The position numbers and the translations under genes were made by a program. From Brevipalpus yothersi (lineage: Eukaryota; Arthropoda; Arachnida; Trombidiformes; Tenuipalpidae): DNA of 64,000 bases. The DNA is taken from positions 124,001-188,000 of the forward strand of contig QZCP01000068.1 of the NCBI GenBank assembly GCA_003956705.1, read 5' to 3'. Shown here one piece after another: positions 1 to 12,377 of this stretch; position 1 is the first letter of the stretch, and every line of letters begins with the position of its first letter. The notes under the pieces are model-generated. The model was not told the origin of the DNA and did not search any database. It saw nothing but the letters and a program-made list of their open reading frames with translations.

Positions 1-688
1 TCATCATTTTTGACATCAATGTTTGTCATTGAAGTGATGATAAAAGCAATCGCTTTCACTCCTCGCGGCTATTGGCAATCACGTCGAAACCGTTACGATC
101 TATTCGTAACGGTATTAGGAGTCGTATGGGTTGTTCTGGTGAGCTTCATCATCATTCAACTTATTTTGTACAAATGATATTTTGTTTTTCTTCTCCTTCT
201 TTTACATTTCTTTTCATAAGAAAAGCCAGAAGAAATGCCAACATTCCTACAATATTATCTCTCTCTCTCAATCTTTCAAGTTTCTTGATACCAACATTTG
301 TACTCATTTCTGCTTTTTCTACTCCTTTTCAGCATTTCACTCTGATGAATGAGATCAGCTACTCATTTGGCTTTGTAGTGGTCATCCTACGATTTTTCAC
401 AATCACCGGTAAACATGCCACACTAAAGATGCTCATGCTGACCGTGGCTGTATCCGTCTATAAAAGTTTTTTCATTATAATGGGCATGTTTCTTCTAATT
501 CTATTCTACGCCCTGATGGGAGTGATTCTGTTTGGAGGTGTTAAGTATGGAGAGGCCGTTGGAAGGTAGTGTACCGAGTCTCAATTAACCGGAGCATTCT
601 CAGGAAAAAAGAAATTAACAGAAAAGAGAAGAGAGAAGAGAGAAGAGAAAACTAAAATTGCTTGTCAAATAATCATCACACCAGACGA

Positions 689-736
<48 letters not shown>

Positions 737-2531
737 TGTGTCTTGTATCTTCCTCATCTTTTTGCTCATCATCATATACATACTTTTCTCTCTCTTTCTC
801 TTTCTTTTTGACCTTCCCAATATTTAGACACGCCAATTTTAAAACAGCTACCAACGGAATGATCACACTGTTTCGAATCGTTACTGGTGAGGAATGGAAT
901 AAAATCATGCATGACTGTATGGTAAGTAATATACAGATAGATACACATGTATTTATACTCATCGGAAACATGTCTTATTAGACACAAAATTAATGATTAC
1001 TTCAAATTACGGCATGTGTGTATTTGTTTGGAACCATTAAATAAGAGAGAGAGAGAGAAAGAAAAGTGTACCCACATATTAATTTTTACTTTATTCTTTT
1101 TTTCAACCCTCCATCTTGCCTCAGGTATCTCCTCCGTACTGTACGTTGGGCAAAAATTATTGGGAAACTGATTGTGGAAATTTTACATTTGCATTATTTT
1201 ATTTTGGCTCATTTTATGTTCTTATCACTTACATCTGTCTCAATCTGTTGGTTGCCATTATTATGGAAAATTTTTCCCTCTTCTACTCTAATGAGGAAGA
1301 TGCACTGTTAAGTTATGCAGATATTCGCAATTTTCAAAATACATGGAATATGGTTGACACTCAGCAAAGAGGCATGATTCCCGTTCGTAGAGTTAAATTT
1401 TTACTACGTCTACTCAAAGGACGACTGGAAGTTGATTTGGGCAAAGATAATCTACTATTCAAACACATGGTACACGAAATGAAACGATTGCACAACAGTG
1501 AAGATGTAAGCTTTCACGATGTACTCAATATGCTATCATATCGATCGGTTGATATTCGTAAAAGTTTACAATTAGAAGAACTAATGGCCCGAGAAGAATT
1601 AGAATATATTATACAAGATGAGGTTGCCAAGCAAACCATACGACATTGGCTTGATAAGTGTATACGTCGAATTCGTCAGCAAAGACAGCAAGCTCAACAA
1701 TCATTGATTCAAGATTTACGTGCCACAAACGAGCCATACTATGCCGGTCTTGGTGGACTGAGTCCAGCACGAGACGATGTATCACCAGAACGCAAAGAAT
1801 CGATTAAAGAGGAGATCATTGAGGGTGGAATAAGTGGTCTCGGTGGTGGGGGTGGTATTGCTAGTAGTGGTAGTGGTACTGGAGGTGGTGTTGGTGGTGG
1901 TGGTGGTAGTGATGATAATCGTCATCAAGGATTACAATCCACCTCCCAGTTGGTACAATCACAACAGCAATTGCAGCCTTCCGGCCTTGGACAAGTGGGT
2001 GGTGTCAGTGGTGGTCTTACATCAGGCCAACTACCTGTGTCGACATCATCAACATCAATAACAATGGCTACATCCACCATCACAGCGGGTATAGTCGCAA
2101 GTCGCTGGTCCAAAAAAAAATTGCCCAGTCGCTCGGATAGCTTGTCCGCTCAGACTTCCGCCACTTCGGTGGGGAGTAAAAAATTTCTCACACCCACCGG
2201 TCTCAATGATCCTGGACGATCTAAGGTGGATAAGGATGGCTTTCCAATTAAAACATCCAAATGGTCTGGTAAAATAACACCAAGTTTGGTGAATAGTATT
2301 GGCAATATGGGTGATCTACCGGAAGCATCTGCACCGATAGGCACGGGTGAAGATGATCAGGGTGTAAGTGATTATTGGATATCATATTCAACTGGACATT
2401 GTAAGAAAAATCTTCCCCTACCCAAAGTGTCCAATTTGGTGAAAGAAGTTCATGATTGGTGGAAGTGCCTAGTGGAAGACAATGCTGATCCTAAATTGAC
2501 TAGCTCATCCATTGATTGTACAGCATATTAA
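1..2531 (+). CDS. NALCN: NALCN / narrow abdomen sodium leak channel, 3' end (domain IV to C-terminus)
   Basis: Partial gene; the 5' part lies before the window. Exons read as 1-138, 333-565, 828-921 and 1125-2531, all GT/AG and in frame (623 codons plus TAA). The protein forms the voltage-insensitive sodium leak channel of the neuronal plasma membrane. Visible: S2-S3 of domain IV (GYWQSRRNRYDL), S4-S5 with KHATLKMLMLTVAVSVYKSF, the pore segment FRIVTGEEWNKIMHDCM carrying the domain IV filter glutamate, S6 (LNLLVAIIMENFSLFYS), then the conserved tail (SYRSVDIRKSLQLEEL, EVAKQTIR). The whole C-terminus sits in one 1407-nt exon and carries a Gly/Ser tract near 1840-1913 absent from the vertebrate protein as I remember it. 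Introns 2 and 3 contain GA repeats. A poly(A) signal AATAAA lies at 2938-2943. Family identity is very secure; exon ends are by eye. Confidence 0.95.
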
Positions 2532-3197
2532 ATTTAATTGTCCCTCCAATAAGAGCGGAATTATGGTAGAAAATATTTATACTCTGTTATACCAATTTTT
2601 TAGCCACCTCACTTTCACAAAATATTTACTCTCTCCTATTCTCTTCCGATCATATATTTGATTTCCACACATATTTGAAATTCAGCCTTCCAGTTAATGG
2701 ATTTTTTTTGAGAGATGCTTATTGAATTTTTTTTGTCCTACTTCCAAAAAATCATTAACCACCAAAATTGTTTGCTGAAAAAAGAATATTTCAGTTCAAC
2801 CAGGGTATTGTTAATTCTACATATTCTTCTCTGTATGCTTCAAATCATCAATCAAAATCATTGATCATTTTCCATCCACTCTCTCTCTCCATACAACTCT
2901 TTATATCACTCTCCTTGTGATTAGTCCATTTTTCTCCAATAAAATGTAATATTATTTGATCCAACGAGTGTACATCCTGTAATTTTGTGCATCCCAGAGA
3001 GAGAAAATTTGGAAGAAATGAACAAGACTTCTAATCTTGTAATTCTTCATGATTCTTTCTCCATTCTTATGCAAATTCCTTTTTCGCCTGGAACCCTTTT
3101 TCCCACCTTCCAAGTGGAACATGATCACCTTCAATATGATAATATTCTTCAGATTGACTGAATATTCTTCATCGACCTCATGGGCCAAAGAGCGTCT

Positions 3198-3251
<54 letters not shown>

Positions 3252-3603
3252 NNNNNNNNNNNNNNNNNNNNNNNNNNNNNNNNNNNNNNNNNNNNNNNNN
3301 NNNNNNNNNNNNNNNNNNNNNNNNNNNNNNNNNNNNNNNNNNNNNNNNNNNNNNNNNNNNNNNNNNNNNNNNNNNNNNNNNNNNNNNNNNNNNNNNNNNN
3401 NNNNNNNNNNNNNNNNNNNNNNNNNNNNNNNNNNNNNNNNNNNNNNNNNNNNNNNNNNNNNNNNNNNNNNNNNNNNNNNNNNNNNNNNNNNNNNNNNNNN
3501 NNNNNNNNNNNNNNNNNNNNNNNNNNNNNNNNNNNNNNNNNNNNNNNNNNNNNNNNNNNNNNNNNNNNNNNNNNNNNNNNNNNNNNNNNNNNNNNNNNNN
3601 NNN

Positions 3604-3665
<62 letters not shown>

Positions 3666-4421
3666 CAACAGGATAGACAGAGAGAAAGAAAGACTCCCTA
3701 TTATCCACATGCTCCTCAACCACCCCCACCAAACCACCCCCTCAGACCCACACCCCCATAACGACAGCGTTCTTGTACTTCTCCTGGTCAATAGTGTAGG
3801 AAAGAGAGAATCGAAGTTATCATACAAGTCAATCAGAAGAGGAATACCATGTTCTTATTCAGAAGAATTGAAATTATGATCACAAAAAGCAATCATCATT
3901 CGCTGATGGACTGTATGTACGCGTATACGAATAGTTCTATTGGGGTGAACAGTTTCCAGGCTATTCCAATCTGAGAGAATAAAGAAAGAGGGAGAGAGAG
4001 ACACTTTGTTATACATCAGATCTTTCTCTCTTCAGGCTGCTCCTTCTTCTTTGCTTCGCGTTGATCTTAGGGCAGAGAATCTCGTTCTGAGTTCCATCAT
4101 AATCAGAATTAGGAATCCCATCTTTGATGTTGATGATAATGATAATCAGATCCAATTGAATTGAGCTCAGTTTTTTATTCTTCTTCATTCTCCTCTCTGT
4201 CCAGTATGTGTGTGTGTGTGTGTGTGCATTACATTCAAGAGAGAAGGCCTCCCATCCATCCAGCCCACTGGAGAAATTAAGATTGAAATAGAGTGAAAGA
4301 GGAAGAGAAAGAAAGAAGGAGAGAGAGAGAGAGAGACTTGGTTTTTCTCGAATTGGCATCTCACGTTGATGCTTCTCCTTTCTTTCTTTCTCTCTCTCTC
4401 TCTCTCTTTTCCAAATATCAG
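2532..4421. other. NALCN 3' flank, CT/GA-rich, with an assembly gap
   Basis: This stretch holds the NALCN 3' untranslated region (poly(A) signal 2938-2943), a long CT repeat broken by N, and purine/pyrimidine-rich sequence. TSC2 5' exons are expected about here but I could not recognise them with confidence. An open frame after a cag at about 4035 (AAPSSLLRVDLRAENLVLSS) looks mildly coding but has no clear match. Confidence 0.6.
3199..3648. repeat. (CT)n microsatellite interrupted by assembly gap (N 3252-3603)
   Basis: A perfect CT run on the + strand enters a block of 352 N and continues on the other side to about 3648. The gap is almost certainly caused by the repeat; its true length is unknown. 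Long SL/ER repeat reading frames that cross it are artefacts. Confidence 0.95.
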
Positions 4422-4520
4422 GTGTTGGCCATTACCTCTACAAGTTTTGCAAATGCATGGGATCTTTGGCGAAAAAAATATATTCTGGCTATCATGAGAG
4501 AGAGAGAGAATACAGAAATT
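4422..4520 (+). CDS. TSC2: Possible upstream TSC2 exon
   Basis: After a CT tract and AG at 4420-4421 the frame reads VLAITSTSFANAWDLWRKKY then ILAIM. Its pattern of hydrophobic residues resembles the tuberin HEAT-like segment just before the first confident exon. The donor is unclear because the exon runs into GA repeats. This is a weak call based on pattern similarity only. Confidence 0.3.
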
Positions 4521-4817
4521 TTGTGTATCCAACATGTAGAAAGAGAGAGAGAGAGAAAGAAAGAGAGAGAGAGCCAGAATCATGAAAGAAAGAAGAGAGA
4601 GAGAGAGAGCAAGTGAGCAAGAGAGAGTGAGCACTTTTTCCTCACAGCCCTCACAGCTGATCAGAAGCGAGGACTCCACTTTATCTCGCGTCTCTCTTTC
4701 TTCTCTTTCTCTCTCTTTCTTTCCCTTTAAGCTAGTTTCTTTATTATTTAATTTTTGTTTAAATTTTAGGTGATTCACATGGGCCATGTTCAATTGTTAT
4801 ACCAATGTGTAGTGTAG

Positions 4818-7800
4818 GCATACATCTCGGTGCTTCTCTGGTGGAGTGGCCTGATTCCGAGATCAGTGATATCGTGTGTGGTGTTGTTGATCGGAGGTGA
4901 AAAAACGACGAGCAAAATGGCTGCCGATCAAATAGCCATTCTTGATCGTTTTAATAGCCATATAATTCGTTGGAAAGATGGTCGAAAGGCAACCATAGCC
5001 GATCTTGATCGTGGGGCATTCGATATGAGAATAATTGAGATCAATGTGGAAATTGTGTGTGAGTTGATTCGAATGCAACTCCATAAGCCCCCTCATAATA
5101 ATCCTACTGTTGAAGCGTTCAAGACACTGCTTACTCATCTCAATGCTCATTATTATTTACTACAAAAACATTTATCGGAAAGCTATCAGATTAGAACAAA
5201 GGTATTTATCAATTATCCTACTTTCTTCTGTCCACACTATTATACACCATTCTATATATATACTTACAAATTTTTGCTCAACCATCTTTTGTTTCTTTCT
5301 TTCCCTTTCTCACTCTCTTTCTTTCTCTCTCTCTCACCACTCTCTCTCTCTTCTTTCTCTCTTCTTCTCTCTTGCTACCCCATCCAACTCTGACACATCT
5401 CATCTTCTTTGTTTCCCTTTCTCGTTATCCATCCTGTTCTTCTCTCTTTTTTTAACTTTTTTTCTTCTTCTCCTTCTTCTTCTTCTTCACTCTATCTATC
5501 TGTCTATCTATCCATCTATCTATTCTCTTTTCGTCTCTCTCTCTCTCTCTCATCAAATGATCATTTTCCACAGATAATCGCTCTACTGCTCGATATTCGA
5601 GTGAAAAGCTCCGGTCAAGTGGGCTTGGTGAATGAAAGTTTAAGCGAAACAAAATATAGTCCATACTACACTTATCGATGTTCATCATCAACCGATAGTC
5701 CAAATAGTGCTGGTGTTTCCAATAATAATACATCGCCTTCACAGACACCAATATCATTTAAAACAAGCAAGATTATTCCAAAGTGTCCATTTCCTTTGAA
5801 TGATCTATTTCCGGCTATCATATTAGCTCTAGAAACAGAGAAAGATTGGAACGTATTGAATCTGATTCTTCGTAAGCTACCCTCACTTCTCACCTCGGAA
5901 GCCTTGATTCATGAAATTCCCCAAGAAAGTCTCAAAAAATTCACTTCGACCGTGTGTAATATGGTATGTTGATCAATGTAAATCGATGGCCACTCTTGCA
6001 TCAGCCCCTCTTTACTCCTTATCGTAGCTCTACACTGTAATGTGCCTCTCTTTATGTGTGTATGTGTATGCCTTGCACACTCTGATGCAGTCGAGTCATC
6101 TCCTAGGTTAAGCTCACTCAATGTTTTATTAATTTTGTCCTCTCTCTCTCTCTCTCTCTCTCTTCCTTCCAGATCGAGGATGGTAACTACTATCCAAGTA
6201 TCAGTAATGCTCCTGAACGTTTAAAAAAGGAAGTTTTTCAAAGTAATGTTTTTCCTATTCTTTCAAATCTGGTCTCATATCATAAATTAATCGACTCTGC
6301 GAGTCAAGTAAGTGTGATTAATCGGTCTTTGGGTTGAAAAAGAAAAATAATCCTAGTGATGGTCTAACCATCATCTACCTCCATTGCTGAAACTTTTTTT
6401 TATCAGCATTTCCATGGGTGGCACTTTACTCATGTCTCCTTTTCTGCTTCTTTTTCTTTCCCCCCTCTTCTTCCTACACACAGACCGCTTTGGTGACGAA
6501 TCTAAATGTAGGAATTAAAAATTCCCAATCTAGGCACCAGTGTATTACGGCTCTTGCCTTGTGTGTTGTTGAGATGCCTGATATCATGATAAAGCAGCTC
6601 CCAAAACTTCTTTCAGATTTATCAAAAATTTCTCAGACGGTTACAATCGCTAATCCATTACTAGAGTTCCTTTCTTGTAAGTGCAATTATCTTGTTCTCC
6701 CTCTTTGTTCTACCCAGGATATATATTTATGATAAGCTAACTTCTCATACTTCTATTCATTTGCAGATGCTACATTGGACCCCCGTCTCTATGCTAGCTT
6801 CACTCAAGACCAGTTTATGGCCATATTTGCTATAGTGTTACCATTTACTAATCCGACAAAGTAAGGAAGCTCCCTCCAAATTTGAGACTCGTGGCCAAAG
6901 AGATGAATCACTCCTCTTATCTGATGTATTCTGATGCAATTTTTCTTCATAAAATTTTCTTTTCAGATTCTCTCTTTATGTAGTTACCATGGCTTTTAAA
7001 GTTATTTCAATGTGGTTCTTGAAATGCCGTATTAATTTTAGGAAAAATTTCGTGAATTTTATTGTCAAAGTAAGCTATTGCTTAACGACATTCTTTCGCT
7101 TATCACTAATCGACCTTTTTCGTCTCTGCTCATTGTCTCTGTTTTGTTGTCGCAGAATCTGGGAATAAATGTGATAAAACCAATTCGAGATTCCAAAGAC
7201 TTTAGAGAAGACAATCGAGAAGAAGCTTGCAAACGAAGTGGGAGCATTAGTTCAGAATCCATTCTGAGAAGGTGAGCCTCATCGCAATGCCTTCAGCTAA
7301 CTCATTTCTCATTGGAATATCTTTTTCTGTCTACGTCCCAACAGTGACTCTCAAACTAATTCAAATAGTTCTTTAAACAATTCGTCACCTCCGGCAAATG
7401 CAGCTTCGCTGCATTCAAATGAAAAGTTCTACATGGAGTTAGTAGAATCTCATATGGACTTTCTGGCCAGATATTCGCAAGGATTGTGTTCAACCGTGCC
7501 TGAGACTCCATCTGGTCAGGATATTCTTCTTGATAAATCTCAGAGCTCTACCTGGCTTGTTGGAAAAAGTTTAATCACCATCACGACCAGTGGCTGTCGA
7601 CAGCGTACTTTTGTTGATGGACTATGTGAGCGTTGTTTTCGTTACTGCAAGTCCGTTGGCAACAATGACTCCGTTAGTGATGATGTGTTCAATTCGATGA
7701 AAAGTGACTATCAAGTCAATTTCATGAACAATGGCCGTGATTTTGATTATCATACGAATACACTAAATAGCTTGAGGCATAGCAACAGTACCAGTAATAC

Positions 7801-10418
7801 CACCAGTAATGATAGTTTGTATAATAGTGAACGTAATTCAATTAGCTCGAGGCGAAGGCATCAATCTGCAATTGTACCGAATAATTCGAGCAAACCAGCC
7901 TCTCGTAACTTCTTAGATGATCATCATTTCACCAATTCGACGTGTTCATCGGGTGATGATTACGAAGATTCTTATACCTGTTCCTGTTGGTGTGAAGGCT
8001 GGGCCGAGATTCGCATTCGCAGACCAAGTGGTACCACTTGTATGATAAGTAGGTTACAAAATCGGCTTAATGTGCCATCCTATCCCTACAATCCTTTCGA
8101 TGTGTTTACCAACGACTTGTCTCCAATGTATTCATCACGCAAATCAAACAAATCAGAAACTGATGCTGACTCTGGAGTTGTCCGCGGTGAAGATCCTTTG
8201 GCTGGCGATTCATCTGATCTCAATTCATCCCCCCTGTTAAGGCGACCTAGTTCATCTCCTGATGTTGAACAAGAAGAAAATGCAGTTGTAACCTCTCCCA
8301 CCGATGAAAAAACTCTGAATAGTCAAGAATCTTTGGAAGATTCATCAAATGATACTAACTCGGTGAAAATATCTCGGGCATCGTCTCTTGGTCGAGGTGA
8401 TTCCGTTAAACAGTCTCAATTCACTCGTAGTTCATCTTTTAGTTGGAAAAGTTCATCGCGTAACAAAAAATCGGAGCCTACAAGTCCGAATTCCGAAGTA
8501 AATCAGAAAGAAGTATCATCCTCAACCATCGCATCTACTCCTAACGCTTTCCAGACAGCGGCTGCTGCTATTAAAGCAACATTCAAGCCGATCAAAAAAG
8601 ATCTCCAGTTGGATTTGAAATCTGAACCAACAGAAAATAACCATTCATCAATGAAGTACAATCTTTCATCCACCTCATCATCATCATTGGCTGCTACATC
8701 GACCACATCAGTAGCTGCTAATTCTCGAACCCCTCCGAAAACTCCTCTTAAACTCGAAGGGATCTCAGAATCGAAACCATCGGACAATGTCAGTCAAATA
8801 TACCCACGAGGTAGGCTGGCTACCATATCAGTGATGAGCCCTGCTCAAGTCAAACCCCCTTCAGCTTCATTGTATAAGCGGTCCACATCTAATCAGAGAA
8901 TTACTGAGGTTTCAAATCCACGTAATGATGGTATCAGACCTGGTTTTGTGTTTCTACAACTTCAATATGATCCATCCATGAAAGAGGTGAGTGACATCAT
9001 CGAGAGCACATAATTTGTTTCTGAATTAAAAAAGAATTGCGGTTCCTTTAATGTATTTAGTAGATTATCGTGGTGGTACAATTGTTTTGACCGAATGATT
9101 CATTCATCATGTCTTTCCAATGATCTTCCTCTAATCACTCGAATTTGATCGAAATTTAATTTTCTTTCTTCTCAAAACTCTCATAGCAGATTGACCTTTG
9201 CTCTAAATCAAATGGATGTCTGAGAACTGATTTATGTTTCTGTTTTTCTAAAAATCTGAAAATCTCTTCCCTCTTTACAGATAAACCCACTATCCAAGAA
9301 AGATGCAAAAAGTGCAAAGAATGGACGTCCAATCCTTCTGCCGAAGGATGATGTTTCGATTAAAAGTACTATGAACATATTGGACAAGACGCTCCCTCAC
9401 GATCAACATAAAATAGGCATTTTATATGTGGAAAAAGATCAGACCGAAGATCTTAAGGCCATATTATCGAATCGTAGTGGTTCATTTAGGTATACTCAGT
9501 TCTTGAGAGGTGTAGGCAATATAATACTATTGAAAGATGTTGATCCCTCCAAATGTTACATTGGTGGGCTATCTAATGGCGGTGTTGATGGTAAATTGGC
9601 CATCACTTGGCAAGATAATTTGATTCAAGTTATATTCCATGTGTCCACATTCATGCCCAACCGAGAAAATGATTGTGATCGAAACGATAAGAAGCGCCAT
9701 ATTGGTAACGATAATGTGTGTATAATCTACAACGATAGTGAGCAGTCCATCAATGTTGCAAATTTGAAGGTCAGTTCCCTCTTATTCACTGAATATTCTT
9801 AGTTTTCTAACTTTTTCTTCCTATCAAACAGCTTGGAGAACTAATGTTAGCTGCTATAGTGATCGATCCGTTGGATTTTGAGAGGAATTCGGTCTCAGTT
9901 CAATTCTTCCAAGAAGGTAAGTCAAAAAATATTTTCCTGAAAACTTTTTTTGACAAACATTTTATTTATTCTTCATAGGATTAAGTGAGATTGTTGAACG
10001 TCGAGAGCCCGCTGTTGTTTCAGATTCTGCTTTACCGGCTTATGTTCGACAACTCAGCTTGAATTTAAACGTTGGTATCAATCCCAACTACCCATAACCC
10101 ATACATGATTTATGCACGGCAAAGTTTTCTAATCTTTTCTCCAATTTGTCTTTCTCTCCTTTCTAGATGGGTTCTATTATCTACCACAGCATGAGAACAC
10201 CGAGCATGGGTTATCAATCCGCTTCCAACTGTATTGCAAGGCTGAAGGCCATTGAACGAATAAGGATTAAAGTAGACCAAATCTCCAATGAAAATTCGAA
10301 ACAACCCACCTATCCTCCTGCACACTCCTTCAATAGGTCAACAACGTTTACCAATCATGATGGTGATGATTCTCATGACTGTGATCAGTTCATAGAAGAC
10401 TTCACGGCATACATTTGA
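4818..10418 (+). CDS. TSC2: Tuberin (TSC2), C-terminal two thirds including the RapGAP domain; 5' end incomplete
   Basis: Tuberin is the GTPase-activating subunit of the TSC complex; it inactivates Rheb and so restrains mTORC1. Exons: about 4818-5201, 5574-5963, 6173-6307, 6484-6676, 6767-6860, 6967-7069, 7156-7271, 7345-8986, 9281-9769, 9832-9916, 9979-10070, 10167-10418; frames join cleanly. Tuberin signatures: ALCVVEMPDIMIKQLPKL, STWLVGKSLITITTSG, EGWAEIRIRRPSG, then the GAP domain with HKIGILYVEKDQ and KKRHIGNDNVCIIYNDS, which contains the catalytic asparagine. The first visible exon aligns to the middle of tuberin (near human residue 600), so ATG 4917 is probably internal. The frame stays open back to an AG at 4817, and VLAITSTSFANAWDLW at 4422 may be the preceding exon. 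The 1.64-kb Ser-rich exon is the variable linker that carries phosphorylation sites in other species. Identity is secure, the 5' end is not. Confidence 0.93.
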
Positions 10419-11471
10419 AAGATAAAAGAAATGTGAGCTAAACAAGAACCCCCTTAGAATCCCGTATTTGTGACGGTTGAGTAATGACACAGTGTTACAT
10501 TGCAATCACGATATGATATTATTTATTTATATGAGTGATTATCTGTGATTATTCTGTGATTATTTCCAAGTATGTTCGCTCGATCACCCTATACTCTCTT
10601 TCCCCGTGAGATAATTCAATCTAGGCACAAATTAGTTATAACCAATTGAAACTACTATTGGATTAAATGAATCATTCGTTTCTTCCATTATCATAATCAA
10701 CGATTGTTTAATTGATCGCTTCTCATGGTCACATTCATTAATGGATCATTCCTGAAGCTTTGTTGAATTTAAATGTTTTCGAGAATGAATGGTATTCGTG
10801 ACCAGACAACGCAGAGTGCGAAATCATCAAAGATTCGGGAACGAACGAAGAAAAACTATAGTATTGAAACAGAGTGATTTCTAGTCATACACACATGATT
10901 CAAAATGATGAATTTAGCCTTGCTGTAAGTCGCCTGAGATCATTCATATCATCAATCATTCCATAAAAAACACAAGCCTAAGGAGTAACACAATCAGATC
11001 TGATTTTACATTGATTGTCAGCCATCATTGGAAAGATAAGTGATGGAGTTCTCTGGTTTTCCTAATGATGAATGAATGTTGTTGAGGCTCTCATATCGTG
11101 GACTTCCTCGAACAAGCACATTTTGTAGATCGAGATTGTGTCACCAAATCATGTGCCACTCAAAGCGAATACATATCTTAGTTTTCGAGTGTCTCGCATG
11201 ACTTTTTTGATACCGGAAAGTTCTTCTCCACACCATCGGGGTTTATCTGGAGAGAATTTAATGATTACTATAACTCGACAATCGTTAGAGTGGATATGTA
11301 GGAATGAATGAATAAATAAATGTTATCCACAGATTCCAACTCGTCAATCTTTCATCAACTTCCTTGCAACATTCTACATCCTTGAGCATTTCATTGTTCA
11401 TATGAAACTTGAAAATTTTTTTAGCCCCTCTCAAAAACTGGCCTCTCTTATATACATGTTGCCTGAGCAAG

Positions 11472-11610
11472 GCAGGCAGACCTGTTCATTGAGAAAGTGA
11501 AACTAGTTCGCCTTCTCAGCAACATCAATTCTCTTCTCATCATTTGTTTGCGTTTTGTATGGACAAGTTTTGGTTTCATGCAAATGGCAGAGAAACAGAG
11601 AACCCAACTT

Positions 11611-11666
<56 letters not shown>

Positions 11667-11735
11667 GTGGTATTCACATCTACATGCTCATCTCTGATAA
11701 ACATGTTAAAAGAATAACTGGTTTAATAATTAAAT
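11472..11735 (+). repeat. Dispersed repeat copy 1 (partner at 17001-17205)
   Basis: Starts around GCAGGCAGACCTGTTCATT and AAACTAGTTCGCCTTC and ends with TTAAAAGAATAACTGGTTTA. The same order of blocks is seen at 17001-17205 in the same orientation. AAACTAGTT near the left end and AACTGGTTT near the right end form a short imperfect inverted repeat, as in a MITE. A CT microsatellite lies inside this copy. No coding capacity. Confidence 0.6.
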
Positions 11736-11861
11736 TATCTTCAGGGCCATATTTTCGCTATACCATTTAGCATAATTTTCATGATGATATTCAACGTCAA
11801 TCTTACTATTTGAGTCAAGTGTGCATGCATATCTGATCTATTATACCAATTCAAATTCAAA

Positions 11862-11892
<31 letters not shown>

Positions 11893-12302
11893 CTTCCTTG
11901 CTTTTCATTACCGAAAGACAAACGATTAAGAAATTCATGATCATTGCGATTGATTGCGATGGATAAAATCTAACTTTTTTTCCAACTGATTTCCCTTGAT
12001 CTATCTGATCTGTGTGCAATCAAAATTGTCGCACTGCTTGCGTGCTGTTAATTGATAGAAAAAATGACTTAGATTGACCTAATTAGATGTATCTTGATTA
12101 TCGAGAGTGGCTTTTCCAATCTTTCCCTCATCCTTCCTATGAGGGAAGTTGGCAAGTTACTGGTCCTGGATGTCAATCAATTTTACCGTTACCATCGGTC
12201 GAGCAAACATTGTGAACTTGATGGCAAGTATACTGGAAATACATATACACGAATCGATAAATGGGTGTTAAGAGCTGGTTAAATTTTTCTTTTTGGCCCA
12301 AT

Positions 12303-12377
12303 ATCATTATACACCACTCGCAGGCTCAAGTTAACCGGTATTCCGGTTAGCTGTGCTTCGAGCTTGTAGTGTATGAT
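12303..12377. ncRNA. Imperfect 75-nt hairpin, candidate pre-miRNA-like structure
   Basis: The arms 12303-12338 and 12343-12377 pair around a TATT loop. Loop-proximal stem AACCGG/CCGGTT extends through AGTTAACCGG with one G-U pair; outer blocks ATCAT/ATGAT and ACAC/GTGT also pair, with small bulges between. It sits in a 4-kb intergenic region. I do not recognise a known miRNA seed, and the loop is short for a pre-miRNA. The strand is undetermined. Confidence 0.3.

Noticed and set aside
2952..3879. Long ORFs on both strands through the N block at 3252-3603
   Set aside because: They consist of SL/ER dipeptide repeats from the CT microsatellite plus N; no real coding content.
4772..4898. Open frame DSHGPCSIVIPMCSVGIHLG after TTTTAG at 4768
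   Set aside because: It stops at TGA before the tuberin ATG and is in a different frame from tuberin; no partner exon or match. Probably chance.
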